Origin: Cynocephalus volans
Lineage: Eukaryota; Chordata; Mammalia; Dermoptera; Cynocephalidae
Length of the DNA stretch: 64,000 nucleotides
Direction of reading: 5' to 3'
Assembly: GCF_027409185.1 (NCBI RefSeq)
Contig: NC_084461.1
Location: 157,042,001 to 157,106,000, forward strand
The notes below the pieces were generated by a model, which worked only from the letters and a program-made list of their open reading frames with translations, was not told where the DNA came from and did no database searches. Each line of letters begins with the position of its first letter. The stretch's first letter is position 1. Positions 1 to 11,885 of the stretch are shown here, piece by piece. The translations under genes and the position numbers were made by a program.

Positions 1-339
1 AACCTGAGGGACAGCTGCAGGGGCCTTGGGGAGGGAGCTCCAGACCTCCGGACCCTGCATCCCACCTCTGCCCCCTAACACCCCAGCCAGGGCGGCAGAT
101 GGAAGTACCCGTGCCCCACCCCTGCAAGCCCAGCAGAGAGCCTGCAGTGGAGTCCACCCCGAATTAGACTCTACCTCCCCTAATTGGGGCGGGGACTGAT
201 GGAGCTGAGGACTGCTGGTTTTTCCCAGGTCTGCGTTTCTTTCCGGCCTCCCTCACCCCACGCACCCCCTCCCCCCCAAAAAAGCAGTGCCGGGCACGGG
301 CTGGTAGCATGCCTCCTTGGTGCCCCCTGTGTGACCCGA

Positions 340-880
340 GCCCCAGCCTCTGGAGCCGCCCGCCCCGCTGTCAAGGCAGCTTGGAGGGCGGGGGCCCTGG
401 GCCAGCCGAGCCGCGGGGCACGTGAGCGGCCGTGGGGTGGCCGGTGCCCGAGCCAATGGGAGCCCGAGCCGAGGGACGAGCGCGCGCCCACGGGGGGTGG
501 CCAGCCTCAGGGGAGGCGCCACGCGGCCGCCCGGCCGCCCGCGTCCCTGCCCCGGCGCGGGGTGACGACCGCGCCGCACGCTGGGGCGGCCGAGCGGGAG
601 AGGGGCGGGATCCCTCCGCCCGCCAGCCCGCCCGCGGCCGCCCGCCGGATTATCGGCTCTTTGTTCGGGGCCTGTTAACAAGTGCCTGGCTGAGCGCTTG
701 GCTGCCGCCCCGGGGAGCCGGCGTCCAGCCTCGGGCACGGCCGCTCGGCCGCTCCTCCCCTCCTCCGTCCTCGCTCCCGCTGCACCCCTCCTCGTTCCCG
801 GGCCCCAAGATGTGGGTGGGCGGGGGGCTCCTTGGCGATCTTGTGTGCGGGACTTCCAGAGACCTCGCGCTGAGCTGATC
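340..880. promoter_or_regulatory. CpG island, candidate alternative promoter or regulatory element
   Basis: The segment is very GC-rich and keeps dense CpG dinucleotides (for example 470-640), in contrast to the CpG-poor sequence around it. It contains a CCAAT box (about 454), a CACGTG E-box (419-424), a GGGGCGGG SP1 box (602-609) and several GC boxes. There is no TATA box and no in-frame signal peptide. Downstream splice donors are not convincing, so I cannot assign a transcript or direction. Confidence 0.7.
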
Positions 881-1255
881 TAAGCTCCGAAGGGAGGAGG
901 ACCCCTCTGTTGCCTAGAACCTCCCAGAGGCCCGGGCTTCGAAAGCATCCATGAAAACAGATGAGGCGGGGCACCCGCTTGACCCAGATCCAGGTCAAGC
1001 CTAGGCAGGTCAGCCTAGGCAGGTCGGAGATCCATTCCAGGGCTTTGATACCCAAACGCATTCTCCTGCTGAGAGGAGACAGCTCTGGGGCTGGAAAAGG
1101 AGGAGGCTTTGGTGGCTGTAGACAGTTACATTTTTGGTTCTTTATTAAGTTGGTGATGGTGGTAATCGTGGCCAGTGTTGGGCTCTGTCTGCATCATCTG
1201 ATCAGAGTCCAACAGAGCCTAAGGACAACCCACGAGGTAGCTGAGGCTAGCCCAC

Positions 1256-1326
1256 TTATTAGATAGGATACTGAGGTATCAGAGAAGGTCACACCGCAGG
1301 CGGTGGCAGAGCTGGGACTTTGTTAC
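1256..1326 (-). repeat. MIR SINE fragment
   Basis: It matches the reverse complement of the MIR core region: a degraded gaggaaactgag motif, then aggtcacacc and ggcagagctgggactttg. Confidence 0.55.
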
Positions 1327-2029
1327 CCACACACACCACTCCCACCCCACCCTATGGGGGGCAAAACCCTGTGGCTATTTACCGCCAGGACCTTGTCTGC
1401 TGCCCCATGGACTTGGTGACCCATGCTTGATGGGAGACTGTCAGGAGACCTTGAATTTCAGTGTGGTCTTGGACTAAATTCCTTCCCTCCCCAGTCCACT
1501 CCCCATATACATCCTGCCTCCTGACCCCACTGGTGTGCATGCTTCCTAAACCTGGGAAGGACTGTCCAGGCTGCTGGACTTTGATTATAAAAATCCTCTG
1601 GGAGTTGGCTTTTCTCACCTGTAGCCCTGAGCTTTAAGCCAAAGGGACTTACTGGGGCCTCACATCTTCAGACGACTGGGACTATTCAAAATCACTTTCT
1701 TATAACGATGTGGGATTCTTCCCAGTAAGCTCCTCCAAATAGTTTATGGCCCTTCCTTCTGGGGCCACATGGGATGGCTTTTCCCTTTTCAGTTATTTAA
1801 CATGGGGCTCCTGCTTGGCCCCATCTGCCCCTCTCCAGGTCAGACATCTCCAGTGTTCCTTGTGTAGCATGGTTCTGAGCCCTCCTTGCAATCCCCCACA
1901 TACCTTGTTACCTGCCTCTGGGTGGCAGCCCAATAGTCACACTTTCTCAGTCGCAGGTGCTTGTCACACTGTGACATGATGCCCCAGCATGGAGTGACAT
2001 AGGATACTAAGTGTGTCTATTGCAAATAT

Positions 2030-2420
2030 TGGAAAACCCAACCTGTGCTGGCTTAAGCAAAAAAAAAGGAGAGAATTTAATGGTGCATGTAACTGAAAGG
2101 TCAAGGGTAGTGCTGGCTTCAGGCATGGTTGGATCCAGGGAGAGCAGTATGACCATAATCCATTCCTCATTTCTGCTCTTGTGGGTTTGGTGCTACTCAC
2201 TAACAGCCTCTTTCCTCACAGTCCCAAGGTGGCTGCCAGAGCTCTCAGGGCTACTTACATCCTTACAGGCCCAGGCTGGGGGAAAGAGAGAGCATCCTTC
2301 CTCAACCATCCAACAGATGACCCAGTCTTTCCTCTTTGGTCTAACCTGAGTGCTGTGCCCAGTGTGTGAGCCAGTTGCCAGAGCCAGGGGTTATGGTTTT
2401 GCAAGATAGGTCAGGCCTGA
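2030..2420. repeat. Unclassified ancient interspersed repeat (copy 1)
   Basis: The pattern is ctggcttaagc, an A run, atgtaactgaaaggtca, then ggcttcaggcatggttggatcc and a C/T-rich body. It recurs in diverged form at 17785-18440. I recognise it as a dispersed mammalian repeat but cannot name the family reliably. Confidence 0.5.
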
Positions 2421-4364
2421 GTAACCTATGCCATTGTCCTATTACCCAGGCTGTGTGCCACTCCTCAAAGCTTCTTGTCCACCAAGAAGGGATGGACAAA
2501 GTCATTCTCAGATTTAACCAATATGTCATCAACACATTTTGACCAAGTATTTAGTGAACACACTGAATAAAACCAAGGACACAGCCTGTGACTCAAAGGT
2601 AAAGCCTGAGTCTGTATCAACATTAACTATTTAATCGGCAGTGTTAGAAAACAATGCTGATCATTCAACAAGTTTTGCTCTCCTTTGACTGCTGTCATCT
2701 GGTTCATGTATCTCCATTTGCTGACCCTAAGATATTTTATCAGGTGCCTGGCTGAAATCTAGACACACTATGTTTCCAGTCTGTCCCTAATCTACCAGAA
2801 CAGTAACCCTATAATAAAGGGCAGCTGGTCTGGTGTGACCAGTCCGTGGGATCCCAGCATGTCTCTGTGTCCCTCCTTCCTTTGGGCATGAGCAGCTGGT
2901 TGAGAAGCACTTCTAGAATCCTGCCTGGACTGTGCATCAGGTTCTCTGGGCTGTGGCTACTCCAGTGGGCATTTTTTGGGTTTTGTATCTGTCCAGAGCC
3001 CATTCCTTGTCCTACCAGAGCCCTGTGACCTCTCCCCTTGCATGTATTCTTACTGGGTGTTTCAGGAGCCCCTTCATCTCAGCAGCAGGGCCCAAATGAG
3101 CTAAATAACTAATATCCCCCATCCTGGTTCCTTTCCTGCTTCAGAGTCTGCTTTTTAAGCCTCTTGTTCCTTTAATAATCCCATCTCTCACCAGTACTCT
3201 CCCTTTTCTGCTTAAATTTGGGAGAAACGGGTTCTGTTGCTTGCACTCAAAGAACCCTAAGTGATACATTCACCAAACCAAACTTTCTTCTTTTTCTGAC
3301 AACTAGACTGCAGCTCCCACATCTCCTGTCCCATGCCCCTCCTCACTCCCACTGTCTCACAGGTCAGCAGCATGGTTCAGCAGGCCCACCTGTCAGGACC
3401 TGGGGTGTGATTTGTCAGGACCAAGAGACCAGAGTCATTCACAACACCACACGGCCTCATCTGATCTCTCCTTCTTGGCTTTCAGTGCTTTCTGATTAGA
3501 GTTAGCCCTTACTCTGCAGTTCAGTGTTCTCAGGCTCAGGATGGTGGGGGTACCCTGGGCTTCCCAGCATCTCCTAGTCAGGAGGCCCACCTTTCCTGGT
3601 CTTCCTCCTCAAGCCCTCCTGCCCTGTGTCGCTTTGGCATTTCCCACAAGCCCCACTGGGCCTGCACTCAGCCTGCCCCTCATAGTTTTTTTGTCCCTGC
3701 CTCCATCTGGGGCTTTGTCCTTGTTTTCCGGCCATCTTTCATGCTGGGCATGTCTGATCAGAATCCAAGCCTACCTGGGTATCTTCCAGTCACCCTGACA
3801 CTTTTCTAGAGACCTTCTTCCTCCAGCTCCTTAGGGATCACACAGCCAGAGATCCATTTTTAAGATACACCTGGCCATCTGAAGACCCCTTTCCTATCAG
3901 ACCCCTGGCTCCACTGGGGGCCCTGTCTTTAGTGTGAATTGCCTGAAGCCCAAAGGCCAGGGCACCTTCTGAGGATGGTCAGCATTCGCTCCCCAGCGGT
4001 GGTGTTGTGGTAAATGTTTACCAAGTGGCTCTCAGGGAGGGCTGGGGGATAGATTTGCCTATTTCCAAGGTGTAAATACTCCCACTTCAGCCTATTTCAA
4101 GCTACCTATGTGATGTCAGCTGGCTTGTAGAATTCTAGAAATTTTAACGACTGGCTCTCCTAAGCCAGGATGGCCTGGCTGTAGTATACCACTGTTCCCT
4201 GGTCACCCCAGCCCTTTGAAGTGATCACAGGCAGGAAGTGGACAAGGCTCCTTAGGCCTTTCCCTGCAGGACACATTGACCCTGGGCTTGGGGGGTGGGC
4301 AGCTTCCCTTCCAGACAGCAGGCCCTTTGGTGGGCTGAGGGGTGAAAGTGAGTTAGGTACTGGA

Positions 4365-4540
4365 AGGTTGTGCTTAAGAGCCAGGGCTCTGGAGCTGATG
4401 GTATGGGTTACAATCCTAACCTGGGTGAATTTAGGTTATTTAAGCTCTCTGTGCCTCAGTTTCCTCACCGGGAAAATGTGGGTAGTGGAAGGTTCCTACC
4501 TCATCAGGTTGGGAGGGGTAAATGAGTCTTTCTGTATGGA
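4365..4540 (+). repeat. MIR SINE
   Basis: It follows the MIR consensus: cttaagagccagggctctggagc, then ctctgtgcctcagtttcctcaccgg, then gtacctcat-like and taaatgag ends. Confidence 0.8.
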
Positions 4541-6964
4541 CCACATAGCCCAGCGCCAGCCCACAGCTGCCTCCCGCACTGTGTGGCCAGCAGTGGAGCT
4601 GCTCACTTCTGGCCCTCCTCGGTGACACACCCCTGAAGGGGAGGGGCAAGATCTTTGGTTGACAAAACTGGCAGAGAGTATCAAGGGCAGAACCCTGCAG
4701 GCCTAGAATCTTCGGAAGGTACTCTTCTTGGGTAATGAACTGCATGAGGGGCTTGAAAAGGCAGGTTGACGTGGTGAATGAAGGATAACTTACCCAGAGT
4801 GACCTGGCCTGGTATGAGTCCTGACAGCCTGGAAGGCAGGCCAGGTCCCCAGGACATGCAGAGCAGAGGCATGGCAGAGGCCACAGTGACATTTAAGAAC
4901 CCAGATGGGCCAGGCAAGGACCACCCACCTGCTGGCCTGCAGGCTGGCCTGTGGCTTCAGGGCTGTTTCCTGGCTACTCCTTTCTTCTACCCTAGAGTTC
5001 TGGGGGCCCTGAGGCCAAAGAGGAGAGGGACCCAGGCTGGGACCTTAGCATGTGGTAGGATCTGGTCAGACAGTGAAGGGAGGAGGAAGAGAGGATAGGC
5101 AATCCCTGGTGACAGCGGGTATACAGGGAAGCTGGGAGGCGTGCAGCCCCAGTGGAGCAGACGGTGCCTCTTGGGGGCTAGCGAGCAACAAGGTTGGCTA
5201 CATCTTTGAGCCGAGGAGTGACAGGCAGTGAGTGGTGCTTAAGGAAGATTAATCTGGCAGTGCATGGAGGATGGATGGGAGCGGGGAGAGGCTGGAGGCA
5301 AGGAGACCAGCCAGGAGGCTGCTGCAGTCACCCAGGCAAGAAATAACGAGGTCTCCCTTCCCAGCAAGCAGGCAACAGGGATGGAGTAAGAGAGATGGAT
5401 GTGGGAGATGTTGCAAAGGAGGAGATGTTGCATCTGGGTGTTACGTGTGGGGGGCGAGGAGGGGGAGGAGGAAAACATGATTCAGAGCTCTTGAGCCTGG
5501 GGAAGTGATGTCAGAAACAGAAAATAGATGGGGAGCTGGGTTGGGGGAGAAGCTGAAAGAGCAAAAAGGTGCCACCCAGGGAGTTCTACCCCATCAGGAT
5601 GAGATAGGGTGTGGATAGGGCACGTGGATCACAAGCAACAGAAACCGGCTCTGGCCAAGTTAATTAAGCAAAAAGAGTGTCATAGAGGGTTGTCAGGGTG
5701 GGCAGACACAATGGGCAATGAAGGTCAGACTTACAGCCATGTCCTAGGAGAGAAGTCCTCAAGAAGTGGGGTGGGGTGGGGCTGTCCTATTTAACTTAGG
5801 GCACTGAAAGCGGTGAAAAATGGATTTGCTTTGCTCTGTGGAGCCCTCGAGGGTAGGTTCAGGACCAGCAGAGAAGAGACACAAGGAGACCGAGAAAGAT
5901 CTTCCTAACAAGCAGTGACCGAGGCTGCTTCGGTGGGCTGTGAGCTCTCTGTTGGTGCCGCTGTTTGAAATAGGCCCAGTCAGGACCTATCAGAGATACC
6001 ATGGATGGGTGGCAGGTAGCCTCTATGAGGCTCCATGGTAAAGGTGAAAGGGTGGGATTTGAAAGTGATTTGGGCTTCACTCTTAGCCCCATTCTACTAG
6101 CTGGCCTTGAGAAGTTTCTTACTTTTTGGGAACTGGGCTTTCTGGAAGGATGGCCCCATCTTTCAGGATTTTGTTGTTGTGGTTTCTCTGCTATCCATTG
6201 TTTAGACTACTTAACACACTTTCTCACTGACACAGCACCTCCATCCTTCCTTTGGTGACCACCCACCATGTGGTCCTCATGGGACTGTCAATTATAGGCC
6301 TGTCAATCACCTTCCCCCAGGGGAGAGCACCTGAGGGCTGGACAAGTCAGGTGGACATCCTGGACCCAGTGATTGGCCCAGGGTGGCCACATGACCTGGG
6401 CTGAGCCAGTCAGGACCCTGCCCATGGCTTTTCCCACCGGAGGTGGAGGAATCATCCCCCCTGCTTCTTGGGTTGGCAGCAGTAAAGATGCAGGCTGGGA
6501 CGCTGGGCGAGGGACATTTCCTACCAGTGTGAAGAGAGCCCGCTGTGGAGGCCAGGGAGGCCAACACGCAGGAAGATCAGGGACAAGCAGGAAGGGACCG
6601 TCCTGGTTGCCCTGAGGCCCTGGAGACTCTGGTTCCTTCAGCTTATCTCAATCCTGTGAGCTGCCCCAGCAGCCTTCCTGGCCCTTAATCTAAGAACTTC
6701 CCACTTTAGGCTTATGTCCTGCACCTGAAAGGGGCATGGCCCAGGATCTTAGGAGGAAGACATGATGATATGGGACCCAGAGATGGCCAAGTGGCAGCAT
6801 GCCAGTCACTCAGCCCCCAGGCAACAGATATAGCATTCTAAAAAAAAGAGAATTCATATGACAATCCAGATTTCAGGCTTCTTTTGAAAAGTGAAAAGAT
6901 CTGGGCTGGGCACAGTGGGCCTATTTTCCTGGGTGGGCTGAGGCTGGAACCTGGATGTCACCTT

Positions 6965-7266
6965 GGCAGGCATGCACCCCCACTGCCTGTGCACTCCCAC
7001 CCATGAACTTTCACTGCCCATTCACCCCCCACCCATGCACCTCCACCACCCATGCACCCCCTGTCCTATGCACCCCCTCCTCCATGCACCCCCACTGTCT
7101 TGTGTATCACACCACCTGTGTACCTCACTACATTATGCACCCCACCACCTGTGTACTCCCCACTGACCAGTGTATCCTCACTGCCCTGTGCACCCCCTCC
7201 ACCATATACACCCTCCCTGCCCTGTGCACCCCTCCACCCATGTACCCCCACCGCCTGGTGCACACT
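6965..7266. repeat. Degenerate minisatellite, unit about 20-25 bp, TGCACCCCC motif
   Basis: Around a dozen imperfect copies of a unit built on tgcacccc plus a C/T-rich spacer and ctgccctg or accacctgtg run without a break. The repeat is open in more than one + frame (Pro/His/Thr-rich), which explains several spurious open frames here. Confidence 0.75.
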
Positions 7267-7963
7267 GAGGCTGTACTTTCCACAGTTTGCACAGTGCTTG
7301 TTAAGTGTCAGTGCTGAGACCACGTGTGGGTGCCTTCCCTCCCACCCCTCCCTCCCAGCTCTAAGAGCCTATGTTTGGGGCCTTAGGTTTCACCTGTTTA
7401 GTTTGGTGGGGGGGGATAGTCAGGTGGAAACATGTAAAAGACCCTTGGAAACCCGGGACTGAAACTTTGAGATGAAGTCAGGGCAGGAAGTGGAGATGAG
7501 AGACCCATTCATAAGGAGCTGGTCACAGACACTGTGCTCGGACCCCTAAGGGGGTCATTGGGGAATGGCCGTGCCTAAGATAGAAAAGGAGGATTCGGGG
7601 GGCAATTCCAAGGAAGCCAGGAGGAGCCAGTGATTGATGAGTAGGAGCCTGGGGAAGAGCTGGAAGTTCTGAGGAGGAGGCAGCTGGGAGGAAGGCTGTG
7701 GGAAAGGCCCCGCAGAAGAGTCCGGAGGAGCCGCTTGGGAGCCTGTGCTCAGAAGTACGCCAGGAAGAGAAGCCAGCATTAGCGAGCCAGGAAGGATGTG
7801 GATGGGCAGGATGGAGAGGCCATTTGGAATTTGGAGAGGATTGAAGGATATTAGAGCCAGAAAAGGCACAGGATGTGGTGAAGGCTTCAGGGAAGAAACT
7901 TGAGAAGAGGGAGCAAGGGAAGGGCAAGCAGGATTGCTGAGCACAAAGTGCTTGCACAGAAGC

Positions 7964-8056
7964 TCTCCGCAGGTAGGCTCAGAGGCAAAATGACTTGCCC
8001 AGTGTCACACAGCTGCCACCATGGAGCCAGGTCCTAGCACCAGCTCTGTGGAAGGG
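7964..8056 (-). repeat. MIR SINE fragment
   Basis: It contains the reverse MIR core: gaggcaaaatgacttgccc, then agtgtcacacagctgcc. Confidence 0.6.
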
Positions 8057-8134
8057 GCTGGGTGAAAGGCCCAGGGCCCCGGTGAGCTTTTGGGAGACGC
8101 AAAGGGGATGGATGGGAGATGGCGAGGTGAAGAT

Positions 8135-8500
8135 GGAGCATCAGTCATTAGATAAGTGTTTATCAAGCACCTATTGTGTTCCAGGCACTGCAGATACATA
8201 GTGAGCAAGGCAGACACCGTCCCCTTCCTTGAGGAACTCTAGTTCCTTGTGGAACATTCTAGTGGGAGGAGATGTCCATAAAGGAACAATAGTTTAAGAT
8301 AGCAAGGGATGCTCTTCAGTTCTTGGAAGGCAGGCCGGGGGTGACCACAAGTGAGCTAGATGTGGGGTGTGTTGGGTATCCAATGAGATAGGTGGTCAGT
8401 GAAGGCCTCTCTGCAGAGGTGACCTTGCAGCTGAGACTCGAATGATAGGGAGGAGCCAGCTGTGGGTGCAGCAAAGGATTCATTCTGGCCTGGACACAGG
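8135..8500 (-). repeat. L2-like ancient repeat, reverse orientation
   Basis: It contains the hallmark tatcaagcacctattgtgttccaggcactg, then gagcaaggcagac, a shared gaggaactctag, and ggtcagtgaaggcctctctg. These match the reversed 3' module of L2/MIR-type repeats. The family label is from memory. Confidence 0.55.
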
Positions 8501-8970
8501 GAACTGTGGAGTTGTGTGAAAAGGAGCATGTTGACTTATATCTGTCTGTGTTCATTTATACTTCGTGCCAGCTCTGCTTCTAGAAAGGCAGAGTGGGATG
8601 AGTTGAATAGTTGGAAGTCCCTGTGAGGGCACTTCAGGTGGGCTTAACTGGCCAGAGCCAGATGTCCAGAGGCCTGAGTGTCAGGCCTGCTCTGCTTCCA
8701 CAGTGTGAGCCCTGGGCCAGACACGCCCCTCTGCCTCATTTATGAAATGGGAAGAATGACCAGGCCTGAGCTGATCCTGAGGCCTGGGGCTGGCATGAAG
8801 GTGGAGGACAGGGAGGGTGCAGGGTCAAGGCCAAGAAGGCCACTTCAGTCCTTTGGAGGTATCAGCACTACCGAGCAAGGTCTGGGAGCTGCTGTCCCTG
8901 TTAGCACCCATATCAAATACTAGTAAAATGAGCTTAAGGAAGTCCAGTGAAGTTGGACTTTGATGCATAT

Positions 8971-9291
8971 ATAGTCGTCCATTAGCATCTGCAGGTGATT
9001 GGTTCCAGGACCCCTCACAGATACCAAAATCCACAGGATGCTCAAGTCCTTGATATAAAATGGTGTAGTGTTTGCATATAACCTATGCAATCCTCCTGTA
9101 TCATCTCTAGATTACTTATACCTAATACAATGTAAATGCTACGTAAATAGTTGTCATACTGTATTTTTAAAATTTTGTATTATTGTTTATTGCTGTATTG
9201 TCATTTTTTATCTTTTTGAATATTTTTGATCTACACTTGGTTAATGAGCACAGTTTTCCACAGAACCCATGGATATGGAGAGCCAAATGTA
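8971..9291 (+). mobile_element. MER2 DNA transposon (Tigger/mariner group) relic
   Basis: It begins at a TA with agtcgtccattagcatctgc, continues ggttccaggacccctcac, then gataccaaaatccac, and ends ggatatggagagccaaatgta. That is the expected layout of terminal inverted repeats with TA flanks. It is non-autonomous and encodes nothing. Confidence 0.85.
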
Positions 9292-9950
9292 TATATATTT
9301 TTTAATTGAGGTGAAATTCACATAACATAAATTAACCATTTTAAAGTGTACAATTTAGTGCCATATAGTACCTTCACAATATTGTGCAACCATCACCTCT
9401 GTCTAGTTACAACACATTTTTATTAGTCCCAAAGGAGACTCCATGAAGCTGCCGCTTCCCATGCCCCCCACCCCAGCCCCTGGCAAACACCAGCCTGCTT
9501 TCTGTCTCTATGGACTTGTCCAGTACAGATGTTTCATGAAAAATCATACAGTGTATGGCCTTTTGTGATTGGCTCCTTCCACTTAGCATGTGCTCAAGGT
9601 TCATCCATGTTGCAGCATGAATCAGAACTTCATTCCATTTTATGGCTGAGTAATATTCCATTGTACGGATATAATGCCACACTTTGTCCATTCATCCATT
9701 GATAGACATTTAGGTTGCTCCCACATTTTGGCTATTGTGAATAATTCTGCTTTGCACATTCGTGTACAAGTATTTGTTTAAGCACCTGTTGTCAGTTCTC
9801 TTGGTTACATGCCCAGGAATGCAATTGCTGGGTCACATGGTGACTCTAGGTTGAACTTACCAAGGACCCACCAAACCGTTTCCCCAGCAACTGTACCTTT
9901 TACATTCCTGCCAGCAGCAAGTGAGGGTTCCAGTTTTGCTACATTCTGGT
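9292..9950 (-). mobile_element. L1 LINE 3' end fragment, reverse orientation
   Basis: The plus strand reads ttttaattgaggtgaaattc, then ggctgagtaatattccattgt and gggtcacatggtgactctaggt, which are the complements of the familiar L1 3' UTR. It is old and 5'-truncated, with no reading frame. Confidence 0.85.
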
Positions 9951-10167
9951 GCTTATTTTTGAAATATTAAATTCTTGCAAAAATTATCTTCCTCGTCTCT
10001 TGGTGCTCCTGCTTTGCTGGTGCCTGAGTCTGTGTAGCTGCCAGGCCAACCAGCCCCGCCTGGTGAAGGTCTCATGGTTGAGGACTGGCATCAAAGGACA
10101 GCCCTGCAGCTGGCAGTGGGCTCAGGGCTGACTGTCATGGAAGGTCTGGGCCTCCCTCCGTCCCCTT

Positions 10168-10337
10168 TTTTTTTTTTTTTTTTTAAAGATGACCGGTAAG
10201 GGGATCTTAACCCTTGACTTGGTGTGGTCAGCACCACGCTCACCCAGTGAGCGAACCGGCCATCCATATATGGGGTCCGAACCCGGGGCCTTGGTGTTAT
10301 CAGCACCGCACTCTCCCGAGTGAGCCACGGGCCGGCC
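10168..10337 (-). mobile_element. tRNA-Ile-derived dimeric SINE (CYN-like), reverse orientation
   Basis: The plus strand starts with a T run (the A-tail) and contains the complement of two linked tRNA-Ile-like units, each with recognisable A and B boxes (reverse of GTGGCTCAC and GGTTCGGA). It is flanked by a perfect 14-bp duplication ccctccgtcccctt at 10154-10167 and 10338-10351. Confidence 0.88.
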
Positions 10338-10479
10338 CCCTCCGTCCCCTTAGACCCCTGTTTCCCCCGTGCCCCTCCCTTCTCCCTCTGCCACGTTCCT
10401 CCTCGCACACCCCCAGCCAGGAGCTGCCCTCTCTGCCCCTCTGCTCCATTTGGTGTGTGTGTCTCGTCACCAGGATAAA

Positions 10480-10612
10480 TGTAGCCACAAACAATGCGGC
10501 GGGTTGGGTGCTAATTTGTCAGACGCAGTGCGCGGCTGTGATTCCGAATACATTAACATTTTCTCATGAAATCATTTCAATTTTTAGTGATTAAGAAGTA
10601 TTTGTTTTAAAG
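10480..10612. promoter_or_regulatory. Candidate conserved non-coding element
   Basis: A unique block with ctaatttgtcag, cattaacattttc and tttagtgattaag sits in GC-rich flanks and is not a repeat I recognise. The call rests on composition only. Confidence 0.35.
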
Positions 10613-10864
10613 CATCAGGGTGATTTGCTGCTGGCCTGGGGGGCAGTGGGGGTGCGGGTGGGGAAGCTCCCAGGGGTGATGTCATTCGTGGGTACCAGTG
10701 CAAGTGATCACCACCCCCTGCCCACCCGTGCACACCCCAGGCTTTCTGGGCATGAGACTGGAGTGGGAAAGTTGCAGGACAAGGGGGTGGAGACCATGGG
10801 GTCTAAGAATCCCTTGAGGGCACTGGGGCCCAGAAGCCTTATCCTCCCATCTTCCCCCGGCTTC

Positions 10865-11078
10865 TCCATGTCATTCAGGCCTCAGTCAAATGTCACCTCC
10901 TCAGAGAGGCGCATCCCCAACCTCAAATAGAAGCCCGTCGCTCTCTGATTTAGCTTCTTCATGGCATTTATCAACATTGGAGATGACTTTATTTACTTGT
11001 TTACTTGTTTATTTTATTGCTCCCCACTTAAAACATAGCTTCTTGAGGCCAGGAACTGCGGCCTGCGCATGCTCACTG
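10865..11078 (+). repeat. L2 LINE 3' end fragment
   Basis: It matches the L2 3' UTR layout: caaatgtcacctcctcagag, then catggcatttatcaacattg, ttattttattgctcccc and cttcttgaggccaggaactg. Confidence 0.75.
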
Positions 11079-11081
11079 CTC

Positions 11082-11115
11082 ATGGATGGATGGATGGATA
11101 ACGGGTGGATGGATC
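11082..11115. repeat. (GGAT)n microsatellite
   Basis: Four perfect GGAT units are followed by two imperfect ones, directly after the L2 fragment. Confidence 0.85.
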
Positions 11116-11749
11116 AGTGACAGGGAGGGTAGATGATTGTTCAGGTGGCACAGAAGACCCCTCACCCTACCAGGCATCCTATCATCCTTGAGTCATGCTT
11201 GCTCTAGGACTTGAGGGAGCCCTCCCCAGGCAAGCCACGTCCCTGCACCTGGGAAGCACGAGTTCATCACCACTGGGGCTGGCACTCACAGGCCTCTAAT
11301 TCCCCTCCCTTCCCCATTACCCCCACTCTTTAGAGCCTATCTGTGCCTCAGTCCCTGTTGCCTCCCTCTCTGGTTGCAATGAGAGCCACTCTAAGGGGTC
11401 CCCTAGGGCTTTGGGGAGACCAGCTCCTCCAGGTTTCAGCTACTGCCAGTCTTCTTGGCTAGGGACATTTTCCTCCCTTTCACGGGGCTCCCAAGCAGCT
11501 CAAAGTGCAGCCAAGTCTGGGTATGCAGGTGTGTCTGTGTGCGGCATGTGTGTGGTGCGTACCTGCTTGTGTACTGGCCTGTGTGTGTGTATGGGTGACA
11601 GGATGTGGTCAGACCTCGCCCAGTGAGAATAAGTCTCCTTCCTGCAGGACTCTCTGTGGTGGGCACAGAGGCCCTTCCTCATCCTTCTGTGCCTCCCAAA
11701 CTTCTGTGGCCCCAGATCAGACCCCTCCCCCACCTACCCCAGTGAAAGC

Positions 11750-11885
11750 AAAATAACTAGAAGCTTTTATCGTTCAGCAGAAGCAACATCAGAAAACAAT
11801 TATTGTTTTAATTACCTGCTGTCGCCATACAAGACAGGGAGGTTGTAAAGTGTGATAAAATCTTTCATGTTAATAGACTGCCAGC
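11750..11885. promoter_or_regulatory. Candidate conserved enhancer block
   Basis: A non-repeat AT-rich block holds aaaacaattattgtttt (a near-palindrome around ATTG/CAAT that resembles SOX sites), aattacctgctgtc and catgttaatagac, with GC-rich sequence on both sides. Confidence 0.4.

Larger units (their letters stand above)
881..6964. other. Intronic sequence with ancient repeats, no gene seen
   Basis: Beyond the repeats listed separately, I see nothing coding here. A GA-rich segment at 5230-5480 resembles the body of the common ancient L2-like repeat. The part at 5620-5730 may be a fragment of the same unclassified repeat as at 2030-2420. 3540-3800 and 6000-6300 look like unremarkable unique sequence. 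Confidence 0.6.

Noticed and set aside
253..878. Open frames on both strands within the CpG island as coding exons
   Set aside because: They are Arg/Pro/Gly-rich, overlap each other in several frames, and none encodes a signal peptide or known domain. They are typical shadows of GC-rich sequence.
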